From Scenedesmus sp. ARA3 (taxonomy: Eukaryota > Chlorophyta > Chlorophyceae > Sphaeropleales > Scenedesmaceae): a DNA stretch of 64,000 nucleotides. A program made the position numbers and the translations under genes. Location: positions 2,637 through 66,636 of the forward strand of contig RWJK01001277.1 in NCBI GenBank assembly GCA_004335835.1, read 5' to 3'. The notes beneath the pieces were generated by a model. The model was not told where the DNA came from. It did no database searches and saw only the letters and a program-made list of their open reading frames with translations. Positions 22,229 to 34,054 of the stretch are shown here, one piece after another (position 1 is the stretch's first letter; every line of letters begins with the position of its first letter).

Positions 22229-25087
22229 TCACTCCAGGTTGGTGTCCCCAGTGGCTGGAGCCACTGACAGCGCATTTCTAAATACATTACTTGGGTCATA
22301 CTTTTTCTTGGCCGCCCTCAACCGAGCATAGTTTGGTCCGAAATACTGCGCCACATCATCACACAAGCACACATACCCATTGTACCTTGCCCCAGTTGCA
22401 TACTTGTCCATCACAGCCGCTGCCCGCGCAAAGTAGTCCCACACCACGTTTGCCTGACTTGCAGGCAGGTCGCTTGCGGCGCGCTGGTAGCCAAAGCTCG
22501 TGCCAAACTCAGAGTGCATGATCACTCCCTTGCGATGCGGGAAAGCATTGAAGTTGCTTGGTATGCTGTCAAAAGCCCCACCGTAAGCCTTCCACTGGAA
22601 AAGCTTCCACACCTTTTCAGAGCTGCGCAGCAGACCTATGATCTCCTGCAGGCCCTCACGAGGGATGGGCTTAATGAAGATTGCCGAGCGGTACCTGGCG
22701 GCAACAGCAGCAGCAGCAGCAGTGACAGGGACAGCAGCATTGCACGAGCCCTATCAGACAACAGTTCAATTGTTGTAAAATTTGCAGCCAAAGTTACAGC
22801 AACCTGGCACGCACAGCTGCTGCTGTTGCCACCTTGGTGATGCATGGACACCATCCTGTTGCCACACACGGCTGGCAGCCACCTCTCTGCCCAGTACTGG
22901 GAAGCTAGTTTCCTGCAAGCTCACTTGCTGGCCTCCCTGTCCTTCATCAGCACGCCGCCTGGCGTCACCCGCTGCGGCACCTCCACGTTGTCACTCCTGC
23001 AAGCCAGCGGCGCCCACCCGCTGCCCGCCAGCCAGCCCCTTGACCCCAGCACATCACACTCCACAGCTCTGTACACAGCGCCAGGGAACGCCAGCAGCCC
23101 GCTGTGCTGCTGCATGAGCTGCTGCAGTGCTGTTGCTCTGCCGAGATAGTAGAGTTTGATGTCTGATCCTGCCCGCACCAAGTTGTAAGTGAAGGTGAGC
23201 TCTGCAGGGGCAGTAGGAGCCCAACGTTGGAACCTGCAGGAAGCAACAGGGGACAGCGATGCACATGGTGTGGGGGCGAGCGCATGCTGTTGAGTGCCCC
23301 TACTACTCACATGCTTGATATGTGCGTAGGCAATAAGCAGCTGCATTTGGACATGCTGAGGCGCGGCATGGGCTTTGCACATCTGGGCGCAGAGGACATG
23401 GGTGTCTTTTCTTCTTGCATGGGCTGCAGCATTTGACTGCATTTGACTGCATCACGGCTTGCAGGCACGCAGCACAAAGTGTGCATCTGGCATTGGCAGC
23501 AAGGGATGCCACTCCAGCGCTCACTCACAAGCGTATAAGCAACCATGGCATCGACAAACGAACTGCCAGCAATGAAGCAGCCCCAACCACGTGCAGATCA
23601 TCCAAGATGCGCCAGCTCAGCCTCTGCTGTGCACTGGGCGTTGTCACTGCACAGCACTATGCAAACTCTTTGTCAACAGCACAGCACTGGCTGTGGCATG
23701 CTGCGGCGGGCGAGCATTTTGCAAAGTATGTCTCACCTGTCCATCAGCTCCACTGCAGACTAACTGCCAGATGAAGCAGCCCCAACCACGCGCATGTCAT
23801 GCAGATGACACCAGCACAGCCTCTGCAAGTTGCAGTCTGCAACAGCTGGCTCAGCTCTGCGCTGGGTGTTCTCACAGCACAGCACTGCCAGTGGCACGCT
23901 GCGGCAGGCGAGCCTCCTGCAAAGTATGTCTCACCTGTCCATCAGCTCCACTGCATGATCCAGTCCCCTGTAGCCGATGTGTGCAACTGTCACCACAGGC
24001 ACCTCAATAACCTTCATCACTGCCTCAACAACAATGCCATACGTGCCGCCGCCGCCACCCCTGATGGCAAAGAAGAGGTCAGGGTTGCTTTGGGGGCTGG
24101 CCAGCAGCACACGGCCCTTTGCATCCACCACACGCGCTGACAGGATGTGGTCGGCAAGCACGCCATACTTGCGAGATAAACTGCCATACCTGCGCACACA
24201 TGCGGCGGCAGGCAGGCAGGTGGGTCAGTGATGCACAGTGACATCAACTCTGCAGCAGCAACCACAGCAGCAGCAGCACAGCTGGCTGTCTAGGTGTTGT
24301 TCGCTTGCGAGCCCGATGCCGAGTGATGTTGCGCATGCAAGCAACATCCACGCCACTGCTGCTGACCACACCGTCCTTTGTCCAGCCTACACAGTCCCAG
24401 CTACTACAGGCCACTGACATGCAGCCACAACAACTGTGGCACAACTCACCCGCCAGCCGCCGTGAGGCCTCCGATGCCAACTTGCGGCCATACCCCACCC
24501 AGGCTCGTCAAGTTCTTGCCAGCTGCCACACCAGCCTTGTAGATTGCACTGTATACATTGCCCATGCGTGCCCCAAACTGCACAGTCGCAGTCATGGCTG
24601 GAACATCGACTGCCACAGCAGCCATCTCCGAGAGGTCAATGACTAGCGCTCCATCGCCAGAGCTGAGGCTCTCGAAGCTGTTGCCGCCGCAGCGCGGAAT
24701 GGGCTGCACTTTGAACTTCACGGCGCACAGTACTGCTGCCTGCACTTGGCGCACTGACTTTGGGTACACCACAGCAGCTGGCGAGTGCCAGCGGATTATG
24801 CGCAGGCCATTTGCATAGTCCCTGTAGCTGGGAGTGCCTGGCAGCCGCACCTCAGGGAAGCCTTTTATGTTTCTGAGGCATGCAGCAAAGCTTGCGGCTC
24901 TGTTTGCTGCATCCTCTGCTTCACGCTGACCCTGAATGGCTTCCTGGATCTTTTGTGACGCGCTTCTGGCCGGATCTGGAGCTGTTGTTGCTGTCAAACT
25001 GGCGCTGGCATCTGGCACTTGCAGGAGCAGCAGCGCAGCCAGCAACAGCAGCACCGGGAATGTGCGGCAGCCCAACCACAGCTGCAT
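22229..25087 (-). CDS. Secreted berberine-bridge-enzyme-like FAD-dependent oxidase
   Basis: Four exons (descending): 25087-24450, 24189-23935, 23233-22925 and 22694-22229, phase-consistent, 555 residues. The start at 25087 gives a clear signal peptide (MQLWLGCRTFPVLLLLAALL). An FAD_binding_4 (PCMH/VAO-type) domain follows: YPKSVRQVQAAVLCA, PIPRCGGNSFESLSSGDGA and GVWPQVGIGGLTAAGGGYG, then LSRKYGVLADHILSA. The C-terminal BBE motif is YARLRAAKKKYDPSNVFRNA. Family members oxidise alcohols or sugars and reduce oxygen. Here the usual FAD-linking His (in RSGGH) is Asn and the usual FAD-linking Cys (in GVCPTVG) is Trp, so FAD binding is predicted to be non-covalent. The substrate is unknown. An in-frame extension upstream of 25087 exists, but it would bury the signal peptide. 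Confidence 0.9.
23566..23955. repeat. ~199-bp tandem duplication carrying an exon end and donor
   Basis: Two copies start near 23572 and 23771 (ATGAAGCAGCCCCAACCAC). Each ends with a copy of the final codons VELMDR of oxidase exon 24189-23935 and its GTGAGACATAC donor. The second + strand copy is the real exon edge; the other sits in the intron. Confidence 0.85.
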
Positions 25088-26786
25088 GCTGCTGTGGCTG
25101 CTTGATACGGTTTTATTTGTGACTGCCAGTTCCTGCTGCACTTGCAGTGCCACTTGAAGCCTGCAGGTTGGGCAGTGGCATGGCAGCAGCAAGCAAGCTG
25201 CTGAGAGCTTGTTCTTGGCCTGATGGCAGCATCATGTGCACCACCTAGCCAGGATTGTTTAAAAACGAACGCTTCACTTAATCAGCGCCCCTGGCTTCCC
25301 TACCTTATCGCTGACAGCAACCTCCTGCCCTTCTTCCCAATGCAGAGCTGTTCCGGTGTAACCTTCGGCAGGTAGAGGCCGCATCGCCCACAGCTATGTA
25401 CCACTCATCATTAAGAACCGATCTTGTGCCGAGATGTGTTGCACTTCAGGTCAAGCGGAACAGCTGCTGTATCACCCGCACTCTCGGCTGTCGTCAAAGC
25501 GGCCCCTCTGGTGCCGATTGCTGAAGCTGAGTCTCAGGGCAACGGATGGCAATAAAAACCAGGTGTGATCATACCTTTAGCACAAGCCCAGTGGCAGTGT
25601 ACAACACATGTCACTATCAGCATCAACAAAAACTTTGGTGCAGTGCACCAGGTGCACTCAGTGACTGACAGAGTGGGCGAGCATGGCACTGCAGACAGCT
25701 GGCAGAGGATCAGAAAGCGAGTGGGTCGCAGAATCTATGCGAGCCTCTTCTCTTGCAGCATAAGAGAGTGAACCTGGTGCCTTGCTCAACTCTTACAAAC
25801 ACGCCCACAGCAAACATCTTGCGCCAGCCATTCAACGCATGCAATGCTGCTCCTTCCCAGCTATGACTGGCGAGCAGATAACTGCAAACGCAAAGTGTAC
25901 CCGGTGGAAAGTAACTGAAACACATACAATGTCCTACATGTCATAGCCAACACCTGAACACGCCTGCCGTTGCCATTGTGTTCAGCTTCAAAGGGTACTC
26001 AAGCCTTCTGCCGGGCAGCCTGTCAACTGCGCCAGCATCAACACATCAACCCCACACATCAAGACATTTCCTTGCACATGTACCTGTACACTGTGAGCAA
26101 CACAGCATCAAGCCTGCAGTTGTGCTCTAGGCAGCTGCTCAGTGCAGCAGACCCATTCAATGACCTGCCTAACAACATTGATCAAACGGCGTGCCTGGCT
26201 GAACATACACAGTCTACACAGCTGAACCTCTTTCCGCCTAGCCTTGCCTTACGCCTGCTGATGGACCTGCAAACTTGCACCGCGAGCATCGAAGCCCTCC
26301 TCCCTCAACACAGCCTCACCATCAAACTACCAGCACACAACCCAGCCCCCAGCCCGCTGAACAAAGCAGCCGATAAAATACAACCAGCCATCTGCCCAAT
26401 GCGCTGCTCCTGCTGCCGCCGCCGCCGCCGCTGCTGCCCCTCTGCAAAGCCACCAGTGCGTCTGCTGCTGCCTTGCAAGCACAATGCCCCTTTAGTCATC
26501 CTGCAAAAGCAAGCATAAGCACAAGCATTAGAAATGGGCAGTCAGCAACCAGTGGAACTACAGCATCCAAGGACAGAGCGCTGCATAGGCCACGTAGCAA
26601 CGATGATGCTTCACGTCTCGACCATCCCACTGCAGCATTCCCAGCTCTTAGCATCAATCTTTTCCCAAGCGGCCTGCTAGCCCTGCAATGCAACTCTGCA
26701 AGCAGCAAATAAGCAAGGTGATGCCCTGTAGCTGTCCTGCTGCTGCTGCTGTCGTGCTAGTGCCATCACTCAAGCAGCGGGTAGCT
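25088..26786. other. Intergenic region
   Basis: This lies between the oxidase start and the helicase stop. It has a short (CCG)n-like stretch near 26415. One possible extra helicase 3' exon (around 26740 downwards, minus) cannot be confirmed. Nothing else is supported. Confidence 0.5.
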
Positions 26787-29700
26787 TCATCCACTCACCC
26801 ATGCAGCATCTGCAGCTCCAGAGCTCGCGCCTGCAGCAGCTGTGGCCATATACGCATACTTGCCATCCACCTTCACTGCCGGCGCCAGCCCAGTGCCGGA
26901 AGCAACCAGCCCCTCACTGCTGAGCTTCATGTTGCTCTTGAACTTCTGCGCAAGCGCCTTCTCTGCTTGCCGTGCCTCTTTACCCATTGCGAAGGCTGCT
27001 GCATTGCCCTTCTCAAGTTCAGCGAGTGCTGTCTTGATCTGGCTGACTAGGAAGGCATCACGGTCTGTGAAGAAGGAGGTGGCGCGGCCGCGTGTGCCTG
27101 CACGGCCCGTGCGGCCTGCGAGATGGGCAGGGTAGCACAGGCAGTTGCCGCAACACGTGTGGTGAGTATGGGTACTTACGGGTAATCAGAAACAGCGGGT
27201 GCTGAAACGCGAGGGCATTGGCAGTGCATGATGATGATGCAGCAGTCCGCGAACCAAGAACAGAACACCCACAAAGAAGGCAGTTTGGTCTGCTGTAATG
27301 TGAATGCACGTGCAAACTCTGCAGCGCTGCCGCCACAGCGCCTCTCACCGATGCGGTGCACGTAGTCCTCGAATGCGCGCGGCAGGTCCATGTTGATGAC
27401 GTGGCCCACGTCCTTCACGTCCAGCCCTCTGCTGGCAACGTCTGTGGCGATGAGCACGCGCACAGTGCCTGCACTGAAGTCCTTCAGCGCGGCCTCGCGC
27501 TCATACTGCAGCAGCAACAGATGCAGATGCACCAGGCAGGGAGAGCCAGCGTTGTAGCGCAGCGCTGTTGACAGCACAGTATGGCAGTACGGGGGTTCAG
27601 CAAACCTAATGCGTTTGATGTGCCACTGCCAGTGCCAAACCCTGCATGCTGCCAAGCATGCTGCCAAGCACACAGATAAGGGCCCCCACTGCCAGCACCC
27701 GCAACATTGCGCTGCTCCGCGGTTCCCAGGGAAGGGGCCACAGCTGCAAGCCACTGCCTGCTGCTGCCGCAGCGCACCTGCGACAAGCCGCCGTGCAGTG
27801 CTGCTGCTGGCACGCCCTCCGCTGCCAGCGCCTGCGCGACCTCATCGCAGCGGTTTTTGCGCTCCACAAACACGATGGTCAGCGGCATGGGCGGCCCGCC
27901 CTCACGCGTCGATCGCTCCATTTCGTCCTGCATTGGCAATCAAGCGCAGCAAGGGGCAGGCAACAGACTTGTCACGGACGAGGCCGCGACAGCCACAACT
28001 GTACCCTTTCCCAGCACACCACAGCAGCATCAACAGGTACTACTGACAACCAGGCGCAGCGACAATTCTGCAGCTGTCGCAACCCTTCCCATAATACACG
28101 TTCCCGCAGCGCACCTGCAGCAGCGCCGCCAGCAGCTCCAGTTTCTGCCCGTCCGTGGTTCGCTCCAGACCCTGCGCCACGTTGGCGGTGGGCACACTGA
28201 CGCGCCCAATCTTGACCTTGACTGGGTTGTTGAGGTACTGCGAGCTCAGCGCCTCGATCTCCTTGGGCATGGTGGCACTGAACAGCAGCGTCTGGTGCGG
28301 CGTGGGCAGGCTCTGCAAACGGAAGGCAAGGAGCAAGACATGCAATATGAGAAGGGCACAAAGCCAGGGAATGAGACTGCGTGAGCAAGCATGGTTGCGC
28401 AGGTACAACATTGGAAGAGCGGGCTGGGCTTGTAGGTTGAGGTACCTGCTGCTTTGACTCTCCTCCGCCGCACAGAACGCTCGTCACTGCTGCGTGCTAC
28501 TGTGACCTCCTGGTAACTTGGGGTTACTCCCTTCGGATGTACCAGTGCAACCGCTGCTAAAGGCCGCTGCTTCCTTCAGCTGCTTGCGCATGCATAGCCA
28601 GTATGCCTCTCACCTGCAGCACCTCCCGGATCTGGGGTTCGAAACCCATGTCCAGCATGCGATCTGCCTCATCCAGCACCACATAGCTTACGCGCCCCAA
28701 GTTTGTGTTGCCCTGCTGCAGGTGGTCAATGAAGCGGCCAGGTGTGGCCACCACCACCTCCACTCCTCCCAGCAGCTCCCGCCGCTGCTCCTGCATGCCT
28801 ACACCACCCACTACAATGCAGCTGCGCACGCTGCGGCTGCTGCTCAGCGCAAACGCGCGCACTTCCTTGTCAATCTGCTGCGCCAGCTCGCGCGTCGGCG
28901 CTAGCACCAGCGCCATAGGGCCGTCACCCGGCCGCAGGCGGGGCTGCTGCAGGCAATGCTGGATCATTGGGATCGCGAAGCTGGCTGTTTTGCCGCTGCC
29001 AGTTTCTGCGCAGCCCAGGATGTCCCGGCCTGACAGCGCCACTGGCACCCCCTGCGCCTGGATGGGCGTGGGTGTTTCGTACTTGTGGTGCTTGATGTCT
29101 GAGATAATGTTTTCGTGCAAATTCTGCAGCATGAAGCGCAGGAGCAATGCAAGGTTAGCGGCACAGATAGAACATACGCAGCAGTAGCGTAAGCTGCAGG
29201 GAAACGAGGATGCGCTTCCAGGCTGGTGCAAATGGCTGTGCTAGCAGCCCGTGACATCAACGTGACTGCTTTGATCTGCAAATGGGCTGCATGATGCTGA
29301 TGCTTGAGGTTTGGTTGGTGTAGGATGTACAGAATGGTATGTACTTGCACAGCAACTGCTGTGGCGTGCAAGAGCCAGATAATGGTGCTGGGCAGCACCA
29401 GCTGCTTGCAGGACACTGCTGCCCACTAGATCTGAATTGTCAACCTACAACGCTTGTAAACAGGCTAGAGGGGCAGCATGCACAACAGCCTAACAACAAC
29501 TTCCACGATGCACGCTTGCTGCTGCATCTGCGCACCATGTCTATGAAACTCTCTATTGGCGCTGCTGCTGGTGGCTGGCCCTCAGGGACTTCCACGTCCA
29601 CGTTGAGCCTCTGCCTGATGTCTGCTATCTGGTCATCGTCCAGCTTCTGCACACGCTCTGATGGCTGCCAGTTGCCCAGAACGGCCTCAGGGGGCGGCCC

Positions 29701-29931
29701 TCCCCCACCCCGCCGTGAGGAGGAGCCCCGTGAGTCTAAGTGGCTGGCGCTGGGAGTACGTGTCATTGTTCGGGGCTCATCACGGCCCCAGCCACCGCCT
29801 CTGCTGCCCTCCCTCTCCTTGTCGAAGCTGTTCAGGTTGCCATGGGAGGAAGACCGTGCCCCAGAGCTCAGGCTGCTGCTGTTCCCGGCATCACCTCCAC
29901 CACCCCGAAGGTGTGGTGGAACATACGGCAT
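26787..29931 (-). CDS. DEAD-box ATP-dependent RNA helicase
   Basis: Six exons (descending): 29931-29536, 29123-28614, 28312-28115, 27927-27778, 27505-27349 and 27115-26787, phase-consistent, 579 residues. Motifs in order: Q motif (PTPIQAQ), I AETGSGKT, Ia PTRELAQQI, Ib [15 protein letters not shown] ([17 protein letters not shown]), [58 protein letters not shown]. All are intact, so it should be an active RNA-dependent ATPase. The N-terminus [13 protein letters not shown] resembles DDX3/Ded1; the rest resembles a plant/algal subfamily with [12 protein letters not shown]. Homologues end ...AADxAWDD, whereas this one ends AADAAWVSG at a GTGAGT, so the true 3' end may use a further small exon. 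The start is set by the first ATG; an upstream in-frame TTG is ignored. Confidence 0.93.
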
Positions 29932-30505
29932 GTGTTCGGTTGCTGTCAAAGATCAGAGCGCTGGGCGAGGTGATCGCGTCGCACTGCAGTTCAGTTGTGA
30001 GTGGGCGTTTTGCAGTCGTGGTCAGAAGCTTGTGGAGACTGGTGTTTATGACACTGGATCAACTGTAGTTTTGACCCACTGGGTCACCTTGAGGGTGAAG
30101 GCAGCAACAGCAGCAGTAGCAGTCACTGACACTGTTGCAACACGGAAAGGCAGGGTAAATCCTTTCTATAGTGATCGATCAGCCTTCTGTCCACATTGCT
30201 GTTGTCGAAGTTTTCTGACGAAGGCTCCACCCTCTGTGTTGCTGCTATTGCTGCTTCTGCCTCAGCAAGTAACTTCTGCACCGTGTTTGCGCCCAGCTGT
30301 AAACGTAACGAGTATTTTGATACAACTGAGAGTTCACATCAGCTGCACCAGCTCGCGATAGGCGCTGCTTGAGAGCTAACCTGCTCAGCTGGGCAGAAGC
30401 TTTTGCTTGGGGATTGGACTCTGGCAGAAGGAGAGCTACAGGCTGAGCTTGGGCTGCGGGCCTGTTGCAGAGCCTTGACAGGCAACTTTAGGTGCCGGCA
30501 GCAGC
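29932..30505. promoter_or_regulatory. Bidirectional promoter region (helicase / PHF5A)
   Basis: A 574-bp spacer between two divergent housekeeping genes of RNA metabolism. It must carry both 5' UTRs and promoters. No clear core elements were identified. Confidence 0.45.
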
Positions 30506-31788
30506 ATGGGTGAGCTGCGCATGGCATGCTGATGGTCTGTCTGGTGCAGCAGGCATGGCAACGCCTCATGTATTCCTGGTGTTGTACCCCATACCTGCTG
30601 CACTGCTGCAGCCTCACAAGGAAGTGCTGCTTCCACTAACACAGCCGCATTGCACCGGCAATGGCTGATGAGAGCCTTCTGACTTTGCCGACTGTGCCTG
30701 TGTGGTGCTGCTGCTGCCTGATGCTCATGCATCCTTGCAGCGAAGCATCATCCGGATCTCATCATGTGCATGAAGCAGCCAGGCATAGGTGAGACAAGGA
30801 GCAGTGTTGCGCAGTTCTGTGCAGCAGTGCCTGCAGAATGTGTGTTTCAGTAATGCCTGTGTGTGCATCACCTGCGCTGCAGCACCTTCATGTGAACAGG
30901 AAAATCTTGCAGATGTAATCCTGACCGTCCCAGCTTTGCAGCACGGTTGCCACAGCTGTGACGTACGCGCCATGTCTATTCACAGTCAGTGCAGGGAATG
31001 TCGCTGTTCATCTGCACACAGCCATTGCCTCGCACTGCCACATGAACGCCATTGCACCTCCCCTCCCTGCCAGATCTCACGCTCCTGCTGATGCTCCCGG
31101 TGCTCATGCAGCCATCGGCCGCCTGTGTGAGAAGTGTGACGGCAAGTGCCCCATCTGCGACTCATATGTGCGGCCCGCCACGCTGGTGCGGGTGTGTGAT
31201 GAGTGCAACTATGGCAGCTATGAGGGCCGCTGCGTCATCTGTGGAGGAGTGGGTGTGTCAGACGCCTACTACTGCAAGGAGTGCACGCTGCAGGAAAAAG
31301 ACGTGAGTGGGCGATGGCACGATTGCCACACTGGCTGTGCATTGCAGGGAGCTGTGGGATGCGGCTTGCAGACAGTTTAAGCAGCAAAGGGTTTGGGAAT
31401 GCTTCAGCAGCGCAGCGTAACGGCTTGGCTGCGGTATGTTGCAGCTGTGCCGCTCCGTGCTGCACGCCTTTGCTGCTGGCTTCAAGCTCTGGCTGCACAT
31501 GCTGATATAGAACTTGTGTAAGCACTGCCATGCTGCAAAACACAAGCACGCTGTTCTGAAGAGTGGTGCATGTTACTTTTGCCGTGTTATGCGTGCAAAG
31601 GCGCTCGCTCATGCTGTGTCAGACGTCACATCTGGGCTTGCCTGACATGCTGTGTTGCTTGTGCTGCTGCACTGCCGCTGGCTGCTGCTGCGCCACAGAG
31701 AGACGGCTGCCCCAAGATCATCAACCTGGGTTCAGCCAAGACAGACTTGTTCTATGAGCGGAAAAAGTATGGCTTCAGAAAGCGGTAG
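30506..31788 (+). CDS. PHF5A: PHD finger-like protein 5A (PHF5A/Rds3), SF3b splicing subunit
   Basis: PHF5A is a zinc-knuckle subunit of the U2 snRNP SF3b complex involved in branch-point recognition. Exons are 30506-30509, 30741-30788, 31112-31302 and 31699-31788, totalling 111 codons (110 residues), exactly the family length. The sequence runs [10 protein letters not shown], then [58 protein letters not shown] and ends [14 protein letters not shown]. All CxxC zinc ligands are present. Animal proteins have Arg in CRKQ where this has Met. The first coding exon contributes only ATG plus one G before a GTGAGC donor, so the start codon is nearly alone in its exon. Confidence 0.97.
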
Positions 31789-32588
31789 CAGCAGTGGCGT
31801 AGCTACAGCAGTGATGGATGGCACATGCTGCTGCCCGAGCAGTCAACGCTTTCAGTTCACCTATGCCGGCAGCCAGCGCAGCACTCAGCGTGAGCAGTGG
31901 CAAGCTGGCAGCACGTTTGTCGCTGTTATGTGTGTTGCATCTAAGGCACTGCCTGCCATGGCATGTGCTGCAGCACCACATGTGCAGCGGTAGTGCAGTC
32001 AACGCTGTGGCACATCAGCAGTTTTACGGCTACGGTGCCCATATGTCGTACAGCAAGGAGTTTGCACTTTGGACAGGGCGCCCTTGATCACAGCTCCTCA
32101 GGCTCATCAGGCTACTGCAAGTTTGTTCTGTTTGATATGTGTGTGTTGGCAGAGCGCGGCTGTTGCTGCCGGTACTCAACTAGTTGGAGCTTTGGAGCTT
32201 TTTCTGCAGCTGAAACATGCTGTCAGCTTCACTGGTAACGCATTTTTAAATGACACATCGTACATTGCTCACATGCTTCTGGATTATCAAGTGCTGCTGA
32301 CACTATCAGAAGCAGTGTGGTATCACCGTGACAAGTGCCTCAGGCCAAGTGCTCAGGCAACCAATCACACAGAGGCAGGGTGTTGATTCAACACCACGTT
32401 TGAACGCAAGACGCGGCGAGGGTGACAGAACCACTCAACTGCCCATAACGGGAACAGTCTACAATCCACAGGCTGCCATAGGGGCGCCCCTATCGCCGGG
32501 GAGCCCAAATGCTACACCTGCAAAGTGCACTGCACTGCTGCTGCGCCAGCTGGGGTGTACTGCAGGGGCGAGCTGGCCCGCAATGCAC
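31789..32588. other. Convergent 3' region (PHF5A / prefoldin)
   Basis: 0.8 kb of presumably 3' UTR and spacer between two convergent genes. No domain-bearing frame, RNA gene or notable repeat was seen. Confidence 0.55.
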
Positions 32589-33578
32589 TCAAGCGCCCAA
32601 CGCTGCCAGCTGCCTGACTGCCTCTGGGTGTGCTTTCATGAGCTCCTGCATCTCTGCCTCTGTCGCGCGGATGGCCTTGTCTGCGTGCTCCTTCTGCTGC
32701 AGCAGCTTCTTGCCCTCGTCCTGCGAGCCCTTGATGTCATCTTTGAGCTCATCCACCACCTGCTGCATCGGCGCCATGAAGTACCTGCAGCATGTAGTTC
32801 AAGATGACGCAGCAAGGACGATTCAGCACACGCCAGGCAATGTGTGTGGGTAATGCAGGTTGATCAAGCAGTGGAGCAGCAGGGGGCAAGGAAAAGCCAG
32901 TAGGTGTGTACACTGAAGCCGGTGCGTAGGCGCTGGCAAGCAGCTGCAGCCAACATGTAAATGGCCCCGCAAAACTGCACTTACACAACAGCCTTGCTGC
33001 AATGGCAGCAGCACAGGTGCGCAGGGCAAAATGCAGTAGACCCTGCACATTTTTCACGCCACTGTGCACTGTTGGTGCACTGGGCGTTGCAGCAAGTCAG
33101 CAGGCACTCACGCTTTGCCGACTTGCTTGTACATTGGTACGCTGCTAGACATGCTGGACAGCTCCTGCAGTGTTAGCTCTGACCGCTTTGTGCTGACCAT
33201 TGCTCGCTGTAGCTGCTGCTGCACCTGCACACGCATATGAAGTGGCCGGCGCACATTCATTGTGAACGACAGCAAGTGATTTAGAGACAGAAGCAGCGGT
33301 GTGTAGCTTTTTGTTGATAGAGGATAGTTGTGCCAGCGATGCTACGCCTGGACAGGCGATTATGTTGCAGTGGCAGAAGCGCAGCAGTTGGCAGTCTGTA
33401 GAGTGGGCGAACTATGTCATGCCAGGGCTGCATGGGGGCCGCAGTGTCAAACCAAAAGTCACGGTCACAAGCATCCCATCACACTCACTGCTTGCTGAAA
33501 ACTGATGTTCATGGCCAGCTTCTCCTGCAACTCAATGAAGGGCTGCAAGTCCTCCTGCTGCCTCTTCTCTTCCGGCAT
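32589..33578 (-). CDS. Prefoldin subunit 1-like
   Basis: Prefoldin is a hexameric cytosolic co-chaperone that passes nascent actin and tubulin to CCT. Three exons (descending): 33578-33489, 33224-33112 and 32784-32589, phase-consistent, 132 residues. The layout is a beta-prefoldin: an N-terminal coiled coil (EDLQPFIELQEKLAMNISFQ), a short central beta-hairpin region (LSSMSSSVPMYKQVGKAYFM), and a C-terminal coiled coil (VVDELKDDIKGSQDEGKKLL). Position and wording of MYKQVGKAYFM match the MYEGVGRMFIL segment of prefoldin 1 better than subunits 2, 4 or 6. The start ATG at 33578 is the first in frame. Confidence 0.8.
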
Positions 33579-34054
33579 GCTTGCTGCTCTGATCCCAGTC
33601 GAAGAATATAAGGTGTATAAAGCGGCACTTGACCAGCGATCTTAGCAACGACTGCCTCTGCGTTGAACGCGGCGGGCTGCGAGGTGATTTAAATTGATGG
33701 GTATACTGCGCCTGAGCAGTGAATGGCATACAAGGACGTGCGAAATTCAGCAAACGATACACAGAAGGAGAGTACCAGGTGTGGTGCAAAACGTAAACCA
33801 GGGTTTGTGGGGTTACGCTGTCAAGCCAGGCTGGGGCCTTACGGCACGATGCGATGGCAGCAAAGCTTACAACGCGCTTTACTTCACTGATTCAAGCACT
33901 GATGATGGTTTCTGCTCGAAACACCGGGACCAGCCATGCTCCAGCATCTAGCAGTTGACTGGGACCAGCTGTGATTGCTGGTGCAATGAAGGCAGTGCTT
34001 GTGAACGCTGGGCAGCTGACGTTGAAGTGAAAACTTTACTTAAGAGCCTCTGGG
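33579..34054. promoter_or_regulatory. Bidirectional promoter region (prefoldin / CFAP57)
   Basis: A 476-bp spacer between divergent starts. Pairing a tubulin/actin chaperone subunit with a ciliary gene would be a sensible shared control region, but this is inference. No defined motif was recognised. Confidence 0.4.

Noticed and set aside
22291..22521. Small frames on the + strand through the oxidase gene
   Set aside because: Antisense shadows of the FAD oxidase exons, whose family motifs lie on the minus strand.
25970..26518. 182-residue + strand frame between the oxidase and helicase genes
   Set aside because: No domain, no splice partners, and no coding-like periodicity beyond a CCG-rich stretch.
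28630..28650. GGGTTCGAAACCC resembling a tRNA B box
   Set aside because: It lies in a helicase exon encoding GFEPQI, and no cloverleaf can be drawn.
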